NCBI GenBank assembly: GCA_958366705.1
Contig: CATXCB010000020.1
Coordinates: forward strand, 1 to 26,956
Source: an uncultured bacterium
GTDB lineage: Bacteria; Cyanobacteriota; Vampirovibrionia; Gastranaerophilales; Gastranaerophilaceae
Direction of reading: 5' to 3'
DNA length: 26,956 nucleotides
Translations under genes and position numbers: made by a program
Notes under the pieces: model-generated
Seen by the model: only the letters and a program-made list of their open reading frames with translations
What the model was told of the DNA's origin: nothing
Databases searched by the model: none
Shown: positions 15,136 through 22,929 of the stretch, one piece after another
Position numbering within the stretch: position 1 is the first letter of the stretch
Layout: the number at the start of each line of letters is the position of its first letter

Positions 15136-16222
15136 ATGGAAACAGAATTAAAACAAGAAATAAATATATTAGAAACACGATTAAACAAATTAAAGGAGTG
15201 TCTTTGACCCGCAAAAAATCAAAAAGGAATTAGACACACTAGAACAAGAAATGCAAAATCCTGAAATTTGGACAGATAGCACTAAAGTCTCAAAACTTGG
15301 ACAGGATATAAAAGAAAAAAAAGAATTATTAGAAAAAATAAATAATTGGTCTCAAATTCTGGAAGATAGTAAAACATCTTTGGAATTAGGTGATAGTGAA
15401 CTTATTGCTCTAAGTTTTAACGAGACAAAAAAACTCGGAATTGAATTAGAAAAATTTGAACTCCAGCAATTACTTTCCGGGGAATACGACAATGCTGATG
15501 CAATTTTAACAGTAAATGCAGGTGCAGGCGGAACAGATGCTCAGGATTGGGCGAATATGCTTCTAAGAATGTACATCCGCTGGGCAGAATCAAGAAGCTG
15601 GAAAGTTGAAATACTTGACAAGCTTGATGGCGAAGAAGCCGGAATAAAATCGGCGACAATAAAAATCACAGGTAAATACGCTTTTGGCTACGCAAAAGCT
15701 GAAAAAGGGGTACATCGCCTAGTAAGAATTTCTCCATTCAACGCAAACGGAAAACGACAAACAAGCTTTGCATCAATTGAAGTTTCTCCAATCATAGAAG
15801 ACTTTGAAAAATCAATCACAATACCGTCTGATGACCTTGAAATCACCACAATGCGTTCAGGTGGAGCCGGCGGACAAAACGTTAACAAAGTTGAAACAGC
15901 GGTTCGAATCCTGCATAAACCAACAGGGATAGTGGTAAAATGCCAACAAGAACGCTCACAGTTGCAAAATAAAGAATACGCAATGCAAATTCTTGTCTCA
16001 AAACTTCTAGCAATAAAAGAAGCTGAACATGAAAAAAAACTTGCAGAATTAAAAGGCGAAAATGTTGACATAAATTTTGGTTCACAAATCCGCTCCTATG
16101 TTTTCCACCCTTATAAAATGGTTAAAGATCACAGGACAGGTTACGAAGTTGGAAATGTTGATGCTGTTATTGATGGAGACTTGGACGATTTCATTGAAAG
16201 TTATTTAAGAACACTGAAATAA
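15136..16222 (+). CDS. prfB: Peptide chain release factor 2 with programmed +1 frameshift
   Basis: RF2 releases peptides at UAA and UGA. The gene is split: ATG at 15136 gives 23 codons ending CTT, then an in-frame TGA (15205-15207). A +1 shift on CTT-TGA-C continues as DPQKIKKELDTLEQ and on to the stop at 16222, 361 aa in all (E. coli RF2 has 365). The classical stimulators are present: an internal Shine-Dalgarno AAAGGAG (15192-15198) three bases before CTT, and the C after TGA. Low RF2 stalls at the UGA and promotes the shift, giving autoregulation. The codon-reading tripeptide SPF (199-201) and the catalytic GGQ (245-247) are intact. There is no Shine-Dalgarno before the ATG, so the mRNA may be leaderless. 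Confidence 0.97.
15192..15208 (+). promoter_or_regulatory. prfB programmed +1 frameshift site
   Basis: AAAGGAG, a 3-base spacer, CTT TGA C. The Shine-Dalgarno pairs with 16S rRNA in the elongating ribosome and helps push the P-site tRNA-Leu from CUU to UUU when UGA is decoded slowly. This is the standard prfB arrangement. Confidence 0.95.
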
Positions 16223-16225
16223 CTA

Positions 16226-16253
16226 TTGTTAATCAAACAAAATATGTTATAAT
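16226..16253 (+). promoter_or_regulatory. Promoter of the ICMT-like membrane protein gene
   Basis: TTGTTA (16226-16231), a 16-bp spacer and an extended -10, TGTTATAAT (hexamer 16248-16253). It begins just after the prfB stop codon. Confidence 0.65.
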
Positions 16254-16286
16254 TTAAAAAATTTTACAACAAGGAAGAGGGAATAT

Positions 16287-17390
16287 ATGGAAGAAGTAAA
16301 ACAAGAAGTTACAATAAAAGATATATTAAAACACTATTTTTCATCTTTAGTTATCTATGGTGCAATATTGTTGTTTATAACTTTTTGTCCTGCGCTTAAT
16401 CAAAATATAGAAAACAGATATTTAAACTATATAGCATTCTTTTTAATATATTATATATGCTATGCAGCTTTTGCTCTGCCAATATATATATATTTCAAAC
16501 CTTTATCAATACTTGAATCCAGAAGTGTGGCAATTATTGAATATATAAAAAGACAATTCAAAAAAAATCAAACAACAGAAGAATGGTTAAAAAACATTGA
16601 GCCTAAAGAAAATGAAAAACAGGCAATGGTAATACTATTTATGAAAACTTTCTTTGGTGTATATTGTGTAAATCTGCTTTGCAACAAATACTTACCAGGT
16701 CTCGGATATGATATTGACTTTTTAAAAGAAATGTTTTTACAAGCTATAAATTACACCCAAACGGCTGGTGTTTATTACGGATTTGCACAATATATTGATG
16801 ATACCTCTGATATGTGGTTGACAATTATTTTTATGATTAACACTGTAGTTTTTGCATTTAGCTATCTAACAGAATTTGGATTTTTAAAAAACAAAATTAA
16901 AACAATAGATACAACTCCTCTAGGTATAATTTCTTGTATTATGTGCTATTACCCGATTAGCATACTGACCGGCAAACTTATCGTCGCATACCCGAACACA
17001 CTTGTACCGGTAGACAATTTAGCTTTAAGAATTACATTAAACATTCTTGTTGTTGCTGTAAATTTTGGAGCAATGCTTGCAATATTACGATTAGGGACAA
17101 AATCAGGAAACTTGACAAACAGAGGAATAGTAACAGGATTCCCCTATAATATTGTGAGACATCCAAACTACAGTATGGAAATGATGTATATAATCCTTAC
17201 AACAATACCTATGTATCTAATGAATGATTTTTCTATACTGGAAAAAATCCTTATGACAACAGGTATTTTCTTCTGGATATATTTATACTATCTACGAGCT
17301 ATAACGGAAGAAAGACATTTAATAAAAGACCCTGAATACCAAAATTACGTAGAAAAAGTAAAATACAGATTTATACCAAAATTATTTTAG
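16287..17390 (+). CDS. Membrane protein with ICMT/PEMT-like methyltransferase C-terminus
   Basis: 367 aa with about seven or eight hydrophobic segments. The last 90 residues carry the hallmark of isoprenylcysteine carboxyl methyltransferase and phospholipid methyltransferase relatives: NIVRHPNYSMEMMY (R291, H292, P293, Y295), a hydrophobic pair, then AITEERHLIKDPEYQNYVEK (E341, E342) and RFIPKLF. In that family these residues bind S-adenosylmethionine at the membrane surface. The N-terminal 200 residues, with a soluble charged segment near 85-112, are not typical and I do not recognise them. The substrate is unknown: a lipid, quinone precursor or small molecule. Start supported by GGAAGAGGGAA. 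Own promoter; a long palindrome follows. Confidence 0.78.
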   Translation: MEEVKQEVTIKDILKHYFSSLVIYGAILLFITFCPALNQNIENRYLNYIAFFLIYYICYAAFALPIYIYFKPLSILESRSVAIIEYIKRQFKKNQTTEEWLKNIEPKENEKQAMVILFMKTFFGVYCVNLLCNKYLPGLGYDIDFLKEMFLQAINYTQTAGVYYGFAQYIDDTSDMWLTIIFMINTVVFAFSYLTEFGFLKNKIKTIDTTPLGIISCIMCYYPISILTGKLIVAYPNTLVPVDNLALRITLNILVVAVNFGAMLAILRLGTKSGNLTNRGIVTGFPYNIVRHPNYSMEMMYIILTTIPMYLMNDFSILEKILMTTGIFFWIYLYYLRAITEERHLIKDPEYQNYVEKVKYRFIPKLF

Positions 17391-17394
17391 ATTT

Positions 17395-17429
17395 ACGCGC
17401 GCCCGAATTTAAATTCGGGCGCGCGTTTC
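17395..17429. terminator. 32-bp GC-rich perfect palindrome, probable terminator
   Basis: ACGCGCGCCCGAATTT at 17395-17410 is followed at once by its exact reverse complement (17411-17426), then TTTC. The GC-rich arms contrast sharply with the AT-rich surroundings. It lies between a + strand gene end and a - strand gene end, a place for a two-way terminator, but the T-tract is poor. It could also be a dispersed palindromic repeat. Confidence 0.6.
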
Positions 17430-17486
17430 AATTCAACATATACAAATTATACTATAGACCTCTTTCATATTTCTCACTTTCTATAA

Positions 17487-17870
17487 TTAAAATTGTCGTT
17501 TTTTTATATTACATGTTCCTGTAATTGAGGATATATCTTCACGATTATTGACATTATAGTAATATGAACCAGTTAAATTCCCAGTAAAACGATTAATTAT
17601 ATATGTCCACCTAAATACAGAATCTAACAAAAAATACTCATTTATTATTTTTATTTCTTTTGGTGTGAATTCACTTTTTAATAATTTATCATTACTGTAT
17701 ACTTTATTATTTTCATAATCTAATTTGAAAACTTGTTTTGATTTCTGTTCTCTGGTGTATACTGGTCGATTTGCATTCCGATATACTATATCACAATATA
17801 AGAAATCATTAGCGTATGCCGGAGAAAATAATAATAACGAAAATATTGTTATAAAAACTTTTTTCATCAT
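17487..17870 (-). CDS. Small secreted protein of unknown function
   Basis: 127 aa with a clear signal peptide (MMKKVFITIFSLLLFSPAYA, cleavage before ND). The mature part is rich in Asn, Tyr, Lys and Ser, with two cysteines (in LYCDIVYR and TGTCNIKK) that could form one disulphide joining its ends. I recognise no domain. An AAAGG Shine-Dalgarno precedes the tandem ATG-ATG start. It lies 71 bases downstream of another small secreted-protein gene on the same strand, possibly one operon. Confidence 0.72.
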   Translation of the reverse strand: MMKKVFITIFSLLLFSPAYANDFLYCDIVYRNANRPVYTREQKSKQVFKLDYENNKVYSNDKLLKSEFTPKEIKIINEYFLLDSVFRWTYIINRFTGNLTGSYYYNVNNREDISSITGTCNIKKRQF

Positions 17871-17940
17871 ATGCTACCTTTCTTAATTTACATGCAAAGC
17901 ATCGCATTTCCCTTATAATTGAAAATGTTTGAGTTTAGTA

Positions 17941-18227
17941 TTAAAAGCCTCTATTACTATAATTATTATTAAACGAATTATTATTTGAATACGGACTGCT
18001 AATATCTCTATTATTAAAGTTATACCCATATTGATATCCAGATGGCTCATTAAGTCCTTGAGAATAACCTCCTAATGGAGCCTGATAATTATTATTCCGA
18101 TATGTTTCATAATTTCTTTGAGATTGTCTGTCATATGCATCTTGATATGTTTCTAATCTATTCCAAGAATCAGCATAGGCACCCTGCACAATGCTTAATA
18201 ATACAATTAATGATAATATTTTTTCAT
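17941..18227 (-). CDS. Small secreted Asn/Tyr-rich protein, frameshifted in its signal peptide
   Basis: An ATG at 18225-18227, with AAGGA eight bases upstream, opens MKKYYH and then hits a stop. One extra A in the following run of six A would instead give MKKILSLIVLLSIVQGAYA, a textbook signal peptide, joined in frame to DSWNRLETYQDAYDRQSQRN and 60 further residues to the stop at 17941. The gene was thus built as a secreted protein, and a one-base loss separates start from body. It may be a recent pseudogene, an assembly error, or a gene switched by slippage. A GTG at 18189 keeps the body open but would lack the signal. The mature part is low-complexity (Asn, Tyr, Ser, Gly); no domain recognised. 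Confidence 0.7.
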
Positions 18228-18257
18228 ATATCTTATCCTTACCTTTCTATATTAACT

Positions 18258-18288
18258 CATTTTAAAATTTTTAAAATGCACACAACAA
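18258..18288 (-). promoter_or_regulatory. Promoter and 21-bp palindrome (possible operator)
   Basis: On the reverse strand, TTGTTG (18288-18283), an 18-bp spacer and TAAAAT (18264-18259) precede the small secreted-protein gene. A perfect odd palindrome with 10-base arms (18258-18278, starting CATTTTAAAA) covers the -10. The XRE regulator gene starts 139 bases away in the opposite direction, so this could be its operator. The AT-rich setting raises the chance of coincidence. Confidence 0.35.
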
Positions 18289-18416
18289 ATTTTCTAAAAA
18301 TCATTATATTACCAATCTATATTGTAATCTACTATATTATTTGTCATATAGCCAATAATATTTCAAATAATATCGTTCTAATAATGTACAAAAAAAGTTA
18401 TTCTAAGGGTAAGATT

Positions 18417-18734
18417 ATGAACGATATTAAAAAACTATTAGGTAAAAGAATAAAAGAGTTGCGGAAAGCTCAAGGGATTTCGCAGCAGCAGCTTGCAGAA
18501 CTTGCAAATGTTGACCAGAGGAATTTAAGCCATGTTGAATGCTGCGACACGTTTCCGTCAAGAGCATTGTTAGATATCGCAAATGCTTTGAATATTGATT
18601 TAAAAGATTTATTTGATTTTCAGCACCTTGAAATGACACCCGATACTATGAGTAATTATATTAAAACTAATATTGACCATTTGCCGCAAGAGGATTTAAA
18701 AGTTGTTTATCGTATGGTTAAATCTTTACGATAA
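18417..18734 (+). CDS. XRE/Cro-CI-family transcriptional regulator
   Basis: 105 aa from the ATG at 18417, with AAGGG eight bases upstream. The helix-turn-helix spans about residues 9-62: KRIKELRKAQGISQQQLAEL, then ANVDQRNLSHVE and SRALLDIANALNIDLKDLF. The C-terminal 40 residues (DTMSNYIKTNIDHLPQEDLK) are helical and probably mediate dimerisation. An in-frame ATG at 18384 would add 11 residues but lacks a good Shine-Dalgarno. The base composition of the coding part is less AT-rich than its surroundings, with codons such as CAG and CTT, and may mark a different origin. It lies between small secreted-protein genes and a tRNA/RloC-like locus. Confidence 0.88.
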   Translation: MNDIKKLLGKRIKELRKAQGISQQQLAELANVDQRNLSHVECCDTFPSRALLDIANALNIDLKDLFDFQHLEMTPDTMSNYIKTNIDHLPQEDLKVVYRMVKSLR

Positions 18735-18775
18735 TAATCTTTTCAAAAACTCACCCCGAAACAGAAAAACAAGTA

Positions 18776-18811
18776 TTAAAAAAGCCGTTTTGGTATATCG
18801 CAAAAACGGCT
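18776..18811 (-). terminator. Terminator of the tRNA-Gln transcript
   Basis: Nine-base arms AGCCGTTTT (18783-18791) and AAAACGGCT (18803-18811) are followed, on the reverse strand, by a run of six T. The + strand side has a weaker T-tract (GATTTTGAT) and may also serve the XRE gene. Confidence 0.85.
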
Positions 18812-18826
18812 GATTTTGATAAAATA

Positions 18827-18897
18827 CTCCCGGAGATGGATTCGAACCACCGTTAAAAGAGCCAGAATCTTTCGTCCTGCCACTAGACGATCCGGGA
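18827..18897 (-). tRNA. tRNA-Gln (anticodon CUG)
   Basis: A 71-nt cloverleaf on the reverse strand. Acceptor TCCCGGA pairs with TCCGGGA; D arm GTCT-AGTGGCA-GGAC; anticodon stem AAAGA/TCTTT around loop TTCTGGC, giving anticodon CTG after U33; four-base variable loop; T arm GGTGG-TTCGAAT-CCATC; discriminator G. No CCA is encoded. It reads CAG codons. It lies between the XRE regulator and the RloC-like gene and has its own promoter and terminator. Confidence 0.95.
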
Positions 18898-18911
18898 ACA
18901 TGAACATGTTT

Positions 18912-18940
18912 ATTTTAGCACTTAAATTTTAAAATTTCAA
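18912..18940 (-). promoter_or_regulatory. Promoter of tRNA-Gln
   Basis: On the reverse strand, TTGAAA (18940-18935), a 17-bp spacer and an extended -10, TGCTAAAAT (hexamer 18917-18912). Initiation would be about 8 bases before the mature tRNA 5' end. Confidence 0.7.
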
Positions 18941-18985
18941 TCATATATATAAATCAATAAACTTAAATTTTTGTAACCGAACACT

Positions 18986-19021
18986 TAGTTTGATTATTTG
19001 TAACAGCTAGTTTGATTATTT
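18986..19021. repeat. 14-bp tandem direct repeat
   Basis: TAGTTTGATTATTT occurs at 18986-18999 and 19008-19021, a 22-bp period of two helical turns. It lies between the 3' end of the RloC-like gene and the tRNA-Gln promoter. It might bind a protein or be a leftover of recombination. Confidence 0.4.
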
Positions 19022-19067
19022 TCGGCAACACTACTTAAAAATACCAAAATTACCAGCAGTAGTTCTT

Positions 19068-21305
19068 TTATACTTGCTGTAAAACAAACTTTGTTAATTG
19101 TCCCGGATAATATTTATTAATATAATCGATAATTTTAACACAACCGTCTCTTATATCATCATCAGTATAAGGTTTTTGCATCCGGATTGCACCATGTGAC
19201 AAATCATTTATTGCAGTAAAAAGATATTCGCTAGTAGACAATACATCATTATCATTTATAAAATCTTTAAGCATTATATCTGGATAGCTAAAATGACAAA
19301 TTGTTTCTAGAACATGTCTCATAGAATTTGGGGTTTGGAATGTAACATCACTACCATTTGCGACATCATAAATAAACTTCAAATGCTCAGTATAAGGAAG
19401 AATTATCTTATCTGAAATTTCACTAATTTTTCCATTAGTTAAAATAATATTTAAAGTAGAAATATTATTTTTCATTAACAGGTTCAAAAATTCGTAATTG
19501 TGAGTTAAGATAATATAACGAGACCACTCACTACCTAGTTCTTTTCTAAGATTTCTTATAATATCAGTAACTTTATACACATAATGATAATCCATACTTG
19601 AAATTGGATCATCTATTACAAATAATAAGTTAGCACAATCTTGTTTAGCATTAATTCTATTATATACTAATGCTAAATAATAACAAAATCCAATAATATT
19701 CTTTTCACCTTCACTTAATACATTTTCCGCATTATTTTTTAACAAATGCTTATCTAAAGATAGGCACTGTTTTTCTTTGTTAAAAGTATACTTATCATTA
19801 AAGAATTCTTTTAAGTACTTTTCAAAAGTTTCATTAACTTTGTCCTTTTTATTCTTTTTATTTATTGACTTTTTAGTATTTATTTCTTTTTGCTTCTTTT
19901 CTATATCTGCAATTATCACTTTTAATTGGGTAATATTTTGCATTTGAGAATTATATAACTCTCCAAAAGCAGCAGTACAGACCTCTCGTCTGGAAGAGGT
20001 TTGTTCAGCCGAAATATCCGATTTTTTCTTTTCAATTTGTCCTATATAATTATTCATATTACTTTTTAATTGTTCTAAAGATTCTAAAAAGTTTATTACT
20101 ATACTCTTTTGTAGGGTAAAATCAATATTGAAAACTGTTTTAGTTTTATTTTGAACTTTCTCTTTTAACAACTTGTCTATCTGTCGGATAGCGTCCTTTA
20201 AGTCATCCATATTTGAAATATTCAAAAAATCAACATCTTGTAAATCTCGGAAGTACTTCTTTTGTTCGCAAAAAAGCAGTTTACATTTGTTATAATCCTT
20301 TTCAATACCATTTATATCATTTTCAAATCCTTGTAACCTAAACATAAGCTTATTCAATTCTTCATCAAATTTTGCTTCCTCTTGATTAAAATACTCAATG
20401 TATTTATCAATTAAATCTTGCTTATCCTCTAATGAACCTTCACAGAAAGGACATTTTGAACGATTATTACCGATTAATTGTAAACCGTTTTTTACAAAAG
20501 CAGACTTATTTAGAATTTTTTGTTTAAAATCCTCACCAATAGTACTTAAATTAACGACCTTTCCTATAGCAAGTTCTATATCTTTAAATACCCCCTCATC
20601 AAGTGTATATCCTATCAAAGAAATTTTATCTAAATTTTCTGGAATATTTTTTATAATTGAATAATTATCCTTGGCTTTTGAGAATGATATCCCATCATAA
20701 GAGTCTTTCGTCAATAAATTTTCATAAGTCATTTGCCCATATTCATATAACGATGACCTTATTCCAAGTTTTGATACAACTGCCTTACATTGCTCTAGTT
20801 TGTTCTTAATAGTATTTACAAGTTTTTCTTTGTTACCCTTCAATACATTCAACTCTTGTTCATCTTTTGCAACATCTATTGTTTCATCACCAATTAATAT
20901 TTCTCCTGAAATACTACTACTTTCAATAGCGTAATTATTTCGAGAAACGTTATTATCTACAAATTCCTTATTAAACACATGAATTATAAAATCAGATTCA
21001 AGCTTATGTTCTATTATTCCGTCTTTATTAATCTTAAAATAAAACTTATTACTCTTTGCCGGATCTGAATAATCAAACAAGAATTCAGCTTCTTTAGCAT
21101 CAAAATTTAATAAACTTTCCACATTGGAAGGTTTATTACTTTGTTGAATTTCTGATAACAAGTTAAAACATCTACCTATAAATGTTTTTCCGGAACCATT
21201 TGTTGCAAAAAGAACTGTTTGTAAATTGTTAGATTTTTTTGAATATTGCAAATGGTGTAAAGGTCCAATATTATTAACCTCTAAAGAGAATTTTCTATCA
21301 GCCAT
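19068..21305 (-). CDS. RloC-like AAA_13 ATPase, putative anticodon nuclease
   Basis: 745 aa. RloC and PrrC are tRNases that cut the anticodon loop under stress or phage attack; RloC adds a zinc-hook coiled coil to an ABC-type ATPase. All ATPase parts are here: Walker A FATNGSGKT (to T41), a coiled coil with hook CPFC (C285, C288) near its tip, ABC signature LSEGEKN (530-536), Walker B LLFVIDDP (D565, D566) and switch His in ILTHNYEF (H602). After the ATPase comes MRHVLETICHF (R663, E667) and INDLSHG (H704), matching in order the Arg-Glu-His triad of PrrC, where Arg and Glu are also four apart. Start ATG with AAAGG upstream. No restriction-modification genes are in the window. It could instead be a related AAA_13 protein without nuclease activity. 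Confidence 0.75.
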   Translation of the reverse strand: MADRKFSLEVNNIGPLHHLQYSKKSNNLQTVLFATNGSGKTFIGRCFNLLSEIQQSNKPSNVESLLNFDAKEAEFLFDYSDPAKSNKFYFKINKDGIIEHKLESDFIIHVFNKEFVDNNVSRNNYAIESSSISGEILIGDETIDVAKDEQELNVLKGNKEKLVNTIKNKLEQCKAVVSKLGIRSSLYEYGQMTYENLLTKDSYDGISFSKAKDNYSIIKNIPENLDKISLIGYTLDEGVFKDIELAIGKVVNLSTIGEDFKQKILNKSAFVKNGLQLIGNNRSKCPFCEGSLEDKQDLIDKYIEYFNQEEAKFDEELNKLMFRLQGFENDINGIEKDYNKCKLLFCEQKKYFRDLQDVDFLNISNMDDLKDAIRQIDKLLKEKVQNKTKTVFNIDFTLQKSIVINFLESLEQLKSNMNNYIGQIEKKKSDISAEQTSSRREVCTAAFGELYNSQMQNITQLKVIIADIEKKQKEINTKKSINKKNKKDKVNETFEKYLKEFFNDKYTFNKEKQCLSLDKHLLKNNAENVLSEGEKNIIGFCYYLALVYNRINAKQDCANLLFVIDDPISSMDYHYVYKVTDIIRNLRKELGSEWSRYIILTHNYEFLNLLMKNNISTLNIILTNGKISEISDKIILPYTEHLKFIYDVANGSDVTFQTPNSMRHVLETICHFSYPDIMLKDFINDNDVLSTSEYLFTAINDLSHGAIRMQKPYTDDDIRDGCVKIIDYINKYYPGQLTKFVLQQV

Positions 21306-21383
21306 TGCTCAAACCTTTCTTTCATTATATCATTTTATAATTTACATTATTATACTATGAGCATACACATATATAAATATATA

Positions 21384-21408
21384 CAAAAAAATATAGCCAC
21401 ATGGCTAT
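21384..21408 (-). terminator. Terminator-like hairpin upstream of the RloC-like gene
   Basis: ATAGCCA-CA-TGGCTAT (21393-21408) is a perfect palindrome followed on the reverse strand by a run of seven T. It sits about 80 bases upstream of the RloC-like start. It could stop stray transcription or act as an attenuator. The stem is short. Confidence 0.35.
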
Positions 21409-21572
21409 TTACATTTATTACAAATATATAGTAATATTAGTGAGTCATATTTTATTATGACACATGAGGTATAAACTTTAGGAGTATGAATTATATGTTA
21501 AAATTAAAGCTTTAGACTTACATTTGTAAGTAAAGGGGTTGTAGTATAGATATTTGGATAAAATTTTAAGAA

Positions 21573-22919
21573 GTGAAAAAGATAATAGCTATATTTTTGT
21601 TTTGTTTTATGAAAATAACACCTGTAACAGCACAGGAGCTTAACTTTAATGATTTTTTATCTACGGCATTGAACAATTCTTACAACTTAAAAATCTCACA
21701 ATTAGAAAAAGAAATAGCATATAAAGGAGTTAGAGAAGCCAAAGCAGCTTATTATCCAACACTTAGTGCTTTTGCAACAACAGAAAGATATAACGATTTG
21801 ACTAATGGAAATGCTCAAATTACAGCAGTAGGAAATGAAATCTTACTTAACCGAAGCTACTATCAAGATATGGCAGCCATTGGATTGTCGTACAATGTTT
21901 TCGACTTTGGAATAAGAAAGAAGCAATTAGATATTGCAAAAGCAGACGACAAGCAAAAAGAGTTATTATTACAAAAAGATTCAAGAAACCTTAAACTCGA
22001 TGCAGTAGACATATACGGAGAAGCTCTTAATTTATATAAACAATCACTAATAAAGTCTGAGACCTTAACTCTACAAAACGAGTTAGTTGATATCAACAAA
22101 AGGCTGCGGAAAGCGGGAGAACTTTCAGATATTGATCTTGTAGATAGTGAGATTACATCTGCTGAAACAAAAACTGAATTGGATGAAATCAGTAACAGTT
22201 TGGCTAAAAAATTAACCGAAGTTTCTTTTTATACAAATGAAGATTATGACACAAATAGCTTAACCTTACAGGACTTTCCAAGTAACCCTGAGGAAATTGC
22301 AGATAATTCAGACGGTCTATTAAAGGCGACCGTTGAGATTTTAGACTTCATACCGGAACAGTCTTTTGAAGCACAAGCGGCAACTTTGGAAATATTAAAA
22401 AAACAAAAAGAATATGAAATTCAAAAGAAAACAAATTTCCCTAAAATAAGGTTCGATACGAGATACAATTTTTATGGCTCAGATCCAAACAATTTATTTA
22501 ACAGCTTAGGAGATATAAGCCAGAGAAGTTTTACAATAAGATTTTCGGCTTCGATGGTATTATTTGACGGATTTAAGAACTTAAATACTATCTCTAAGAA
22601 AAAATTGGAAATTGAAAAAATAAAGATAGAAAAAGACAAACAAATTGCTGAATTAAAGAAAAAGTATGAACAAATACAATTAGATTACAAGAATGCTATT
22701 GTACAGTCACGAAATAATGCAGTCACATTAGATTTAGTTAACAAGAATTTAGACAACTTAAAAAGACTAAATGCAAATGGTATAGTTGCTAGAGCAGAAT
22801 GTATAAGAAAACAGATTGAGTTATTAAAAAAGAAACAAGAACTTGAACAAAATCAGATTAAACATTTTGTTTCAAGGTATAAAATGCAAATTTTGAGAGA
22901 AGATAGTGAGAATTTATAG
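21573..22919 (+). CDS. TolC-family outer membrane efflux/secretion protein
   Basis: 448 aa from a GTG at 21573, with signal peptide KKIIAIFLFCFMKITPVTA (cleavage before QELNF). The body is two rounds of long coiled-coil helices with short beta segments, as in TolC trimers that cross the outer membrane and periplasm: LNFNDFLSTALNNSYNLKIS, AKAAYYPTLSAFATTERYND and NVFDFGIRKKQLDIAKA in the first half; NFPKIRFDTRYNFYGSD, VLFDGFKNLNTISKKKLEIE and LKRLNANGIVARAE in the second. Its place ahead of an RTX protein gene points to type I secretion. The Shine-Dalgarno is weak (AAGAA adjoining the GTG), so the start is a little uncertain. A kelch-like gene follows after 10 bases. No ABC transporter or membrane-fusion gene is in the window. 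Confidence 0.9.
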   Translation: MKKIIAIFLFCFMKITPVTAQELNFNDFLSTALNNSYNLKISQLEKEIAYKGVREAKAAYYPTLSAFATTERYNDLTNGNAQITAVGNEILLNRSYYQDMAAIGLSYNVFDFGIRKKQLDIAKADDKQKELLLQKDSRNLKLDAVDIYGEALNLYKQSLIKSETLTLQNELVDINKRLRKAGELSDIDLVDSEITSAETKTELDEISNSLAKKLTEVSFYTNEDYDTNSLTLQDFPSNPEEIADNSDGLLKATVEILDFIPEQSFEAQAATLEILKKQKEYEIQKKTNFPKIRFDTRYNFYGSDPNNLFNSLGDISQRSFTIRFSASMVLFDGFKNLNTISKKKLEIEKIKIEKDKQIAELKKKYEQIQLDYKNAIVQSRNNAVTLDLVNKNLDNLKRLNANGIVARAECIRKQIELLKKKQELEQNQIKHFVSRYKMQILREDSENL

Positions 22920-22929
22920 GAGGGACAGG

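Noticed and set aside
15251..16222. prfB as an ordinary 323-aa gene from ATG 15251
   Set aside because: It would drop the N-terminal domain; the frameshift site and first 23 codons upstream are intact.
18075..18416. Long N-terminal extension on the XRE regulator, with a membrane-like stretch
   Set aside because: It runs antisense over another gene and through its promoter; the ATG at 18417 has a proper Shine-Dalgarno and fits the family.
21463..21520. Short leader peptide (AGGAG then ATG...MLKLKL stop) before the TolC-like gene
   Set aside because: Only six to nine codons with no clear attenuator structure; likely chance in AT-rich DNA.
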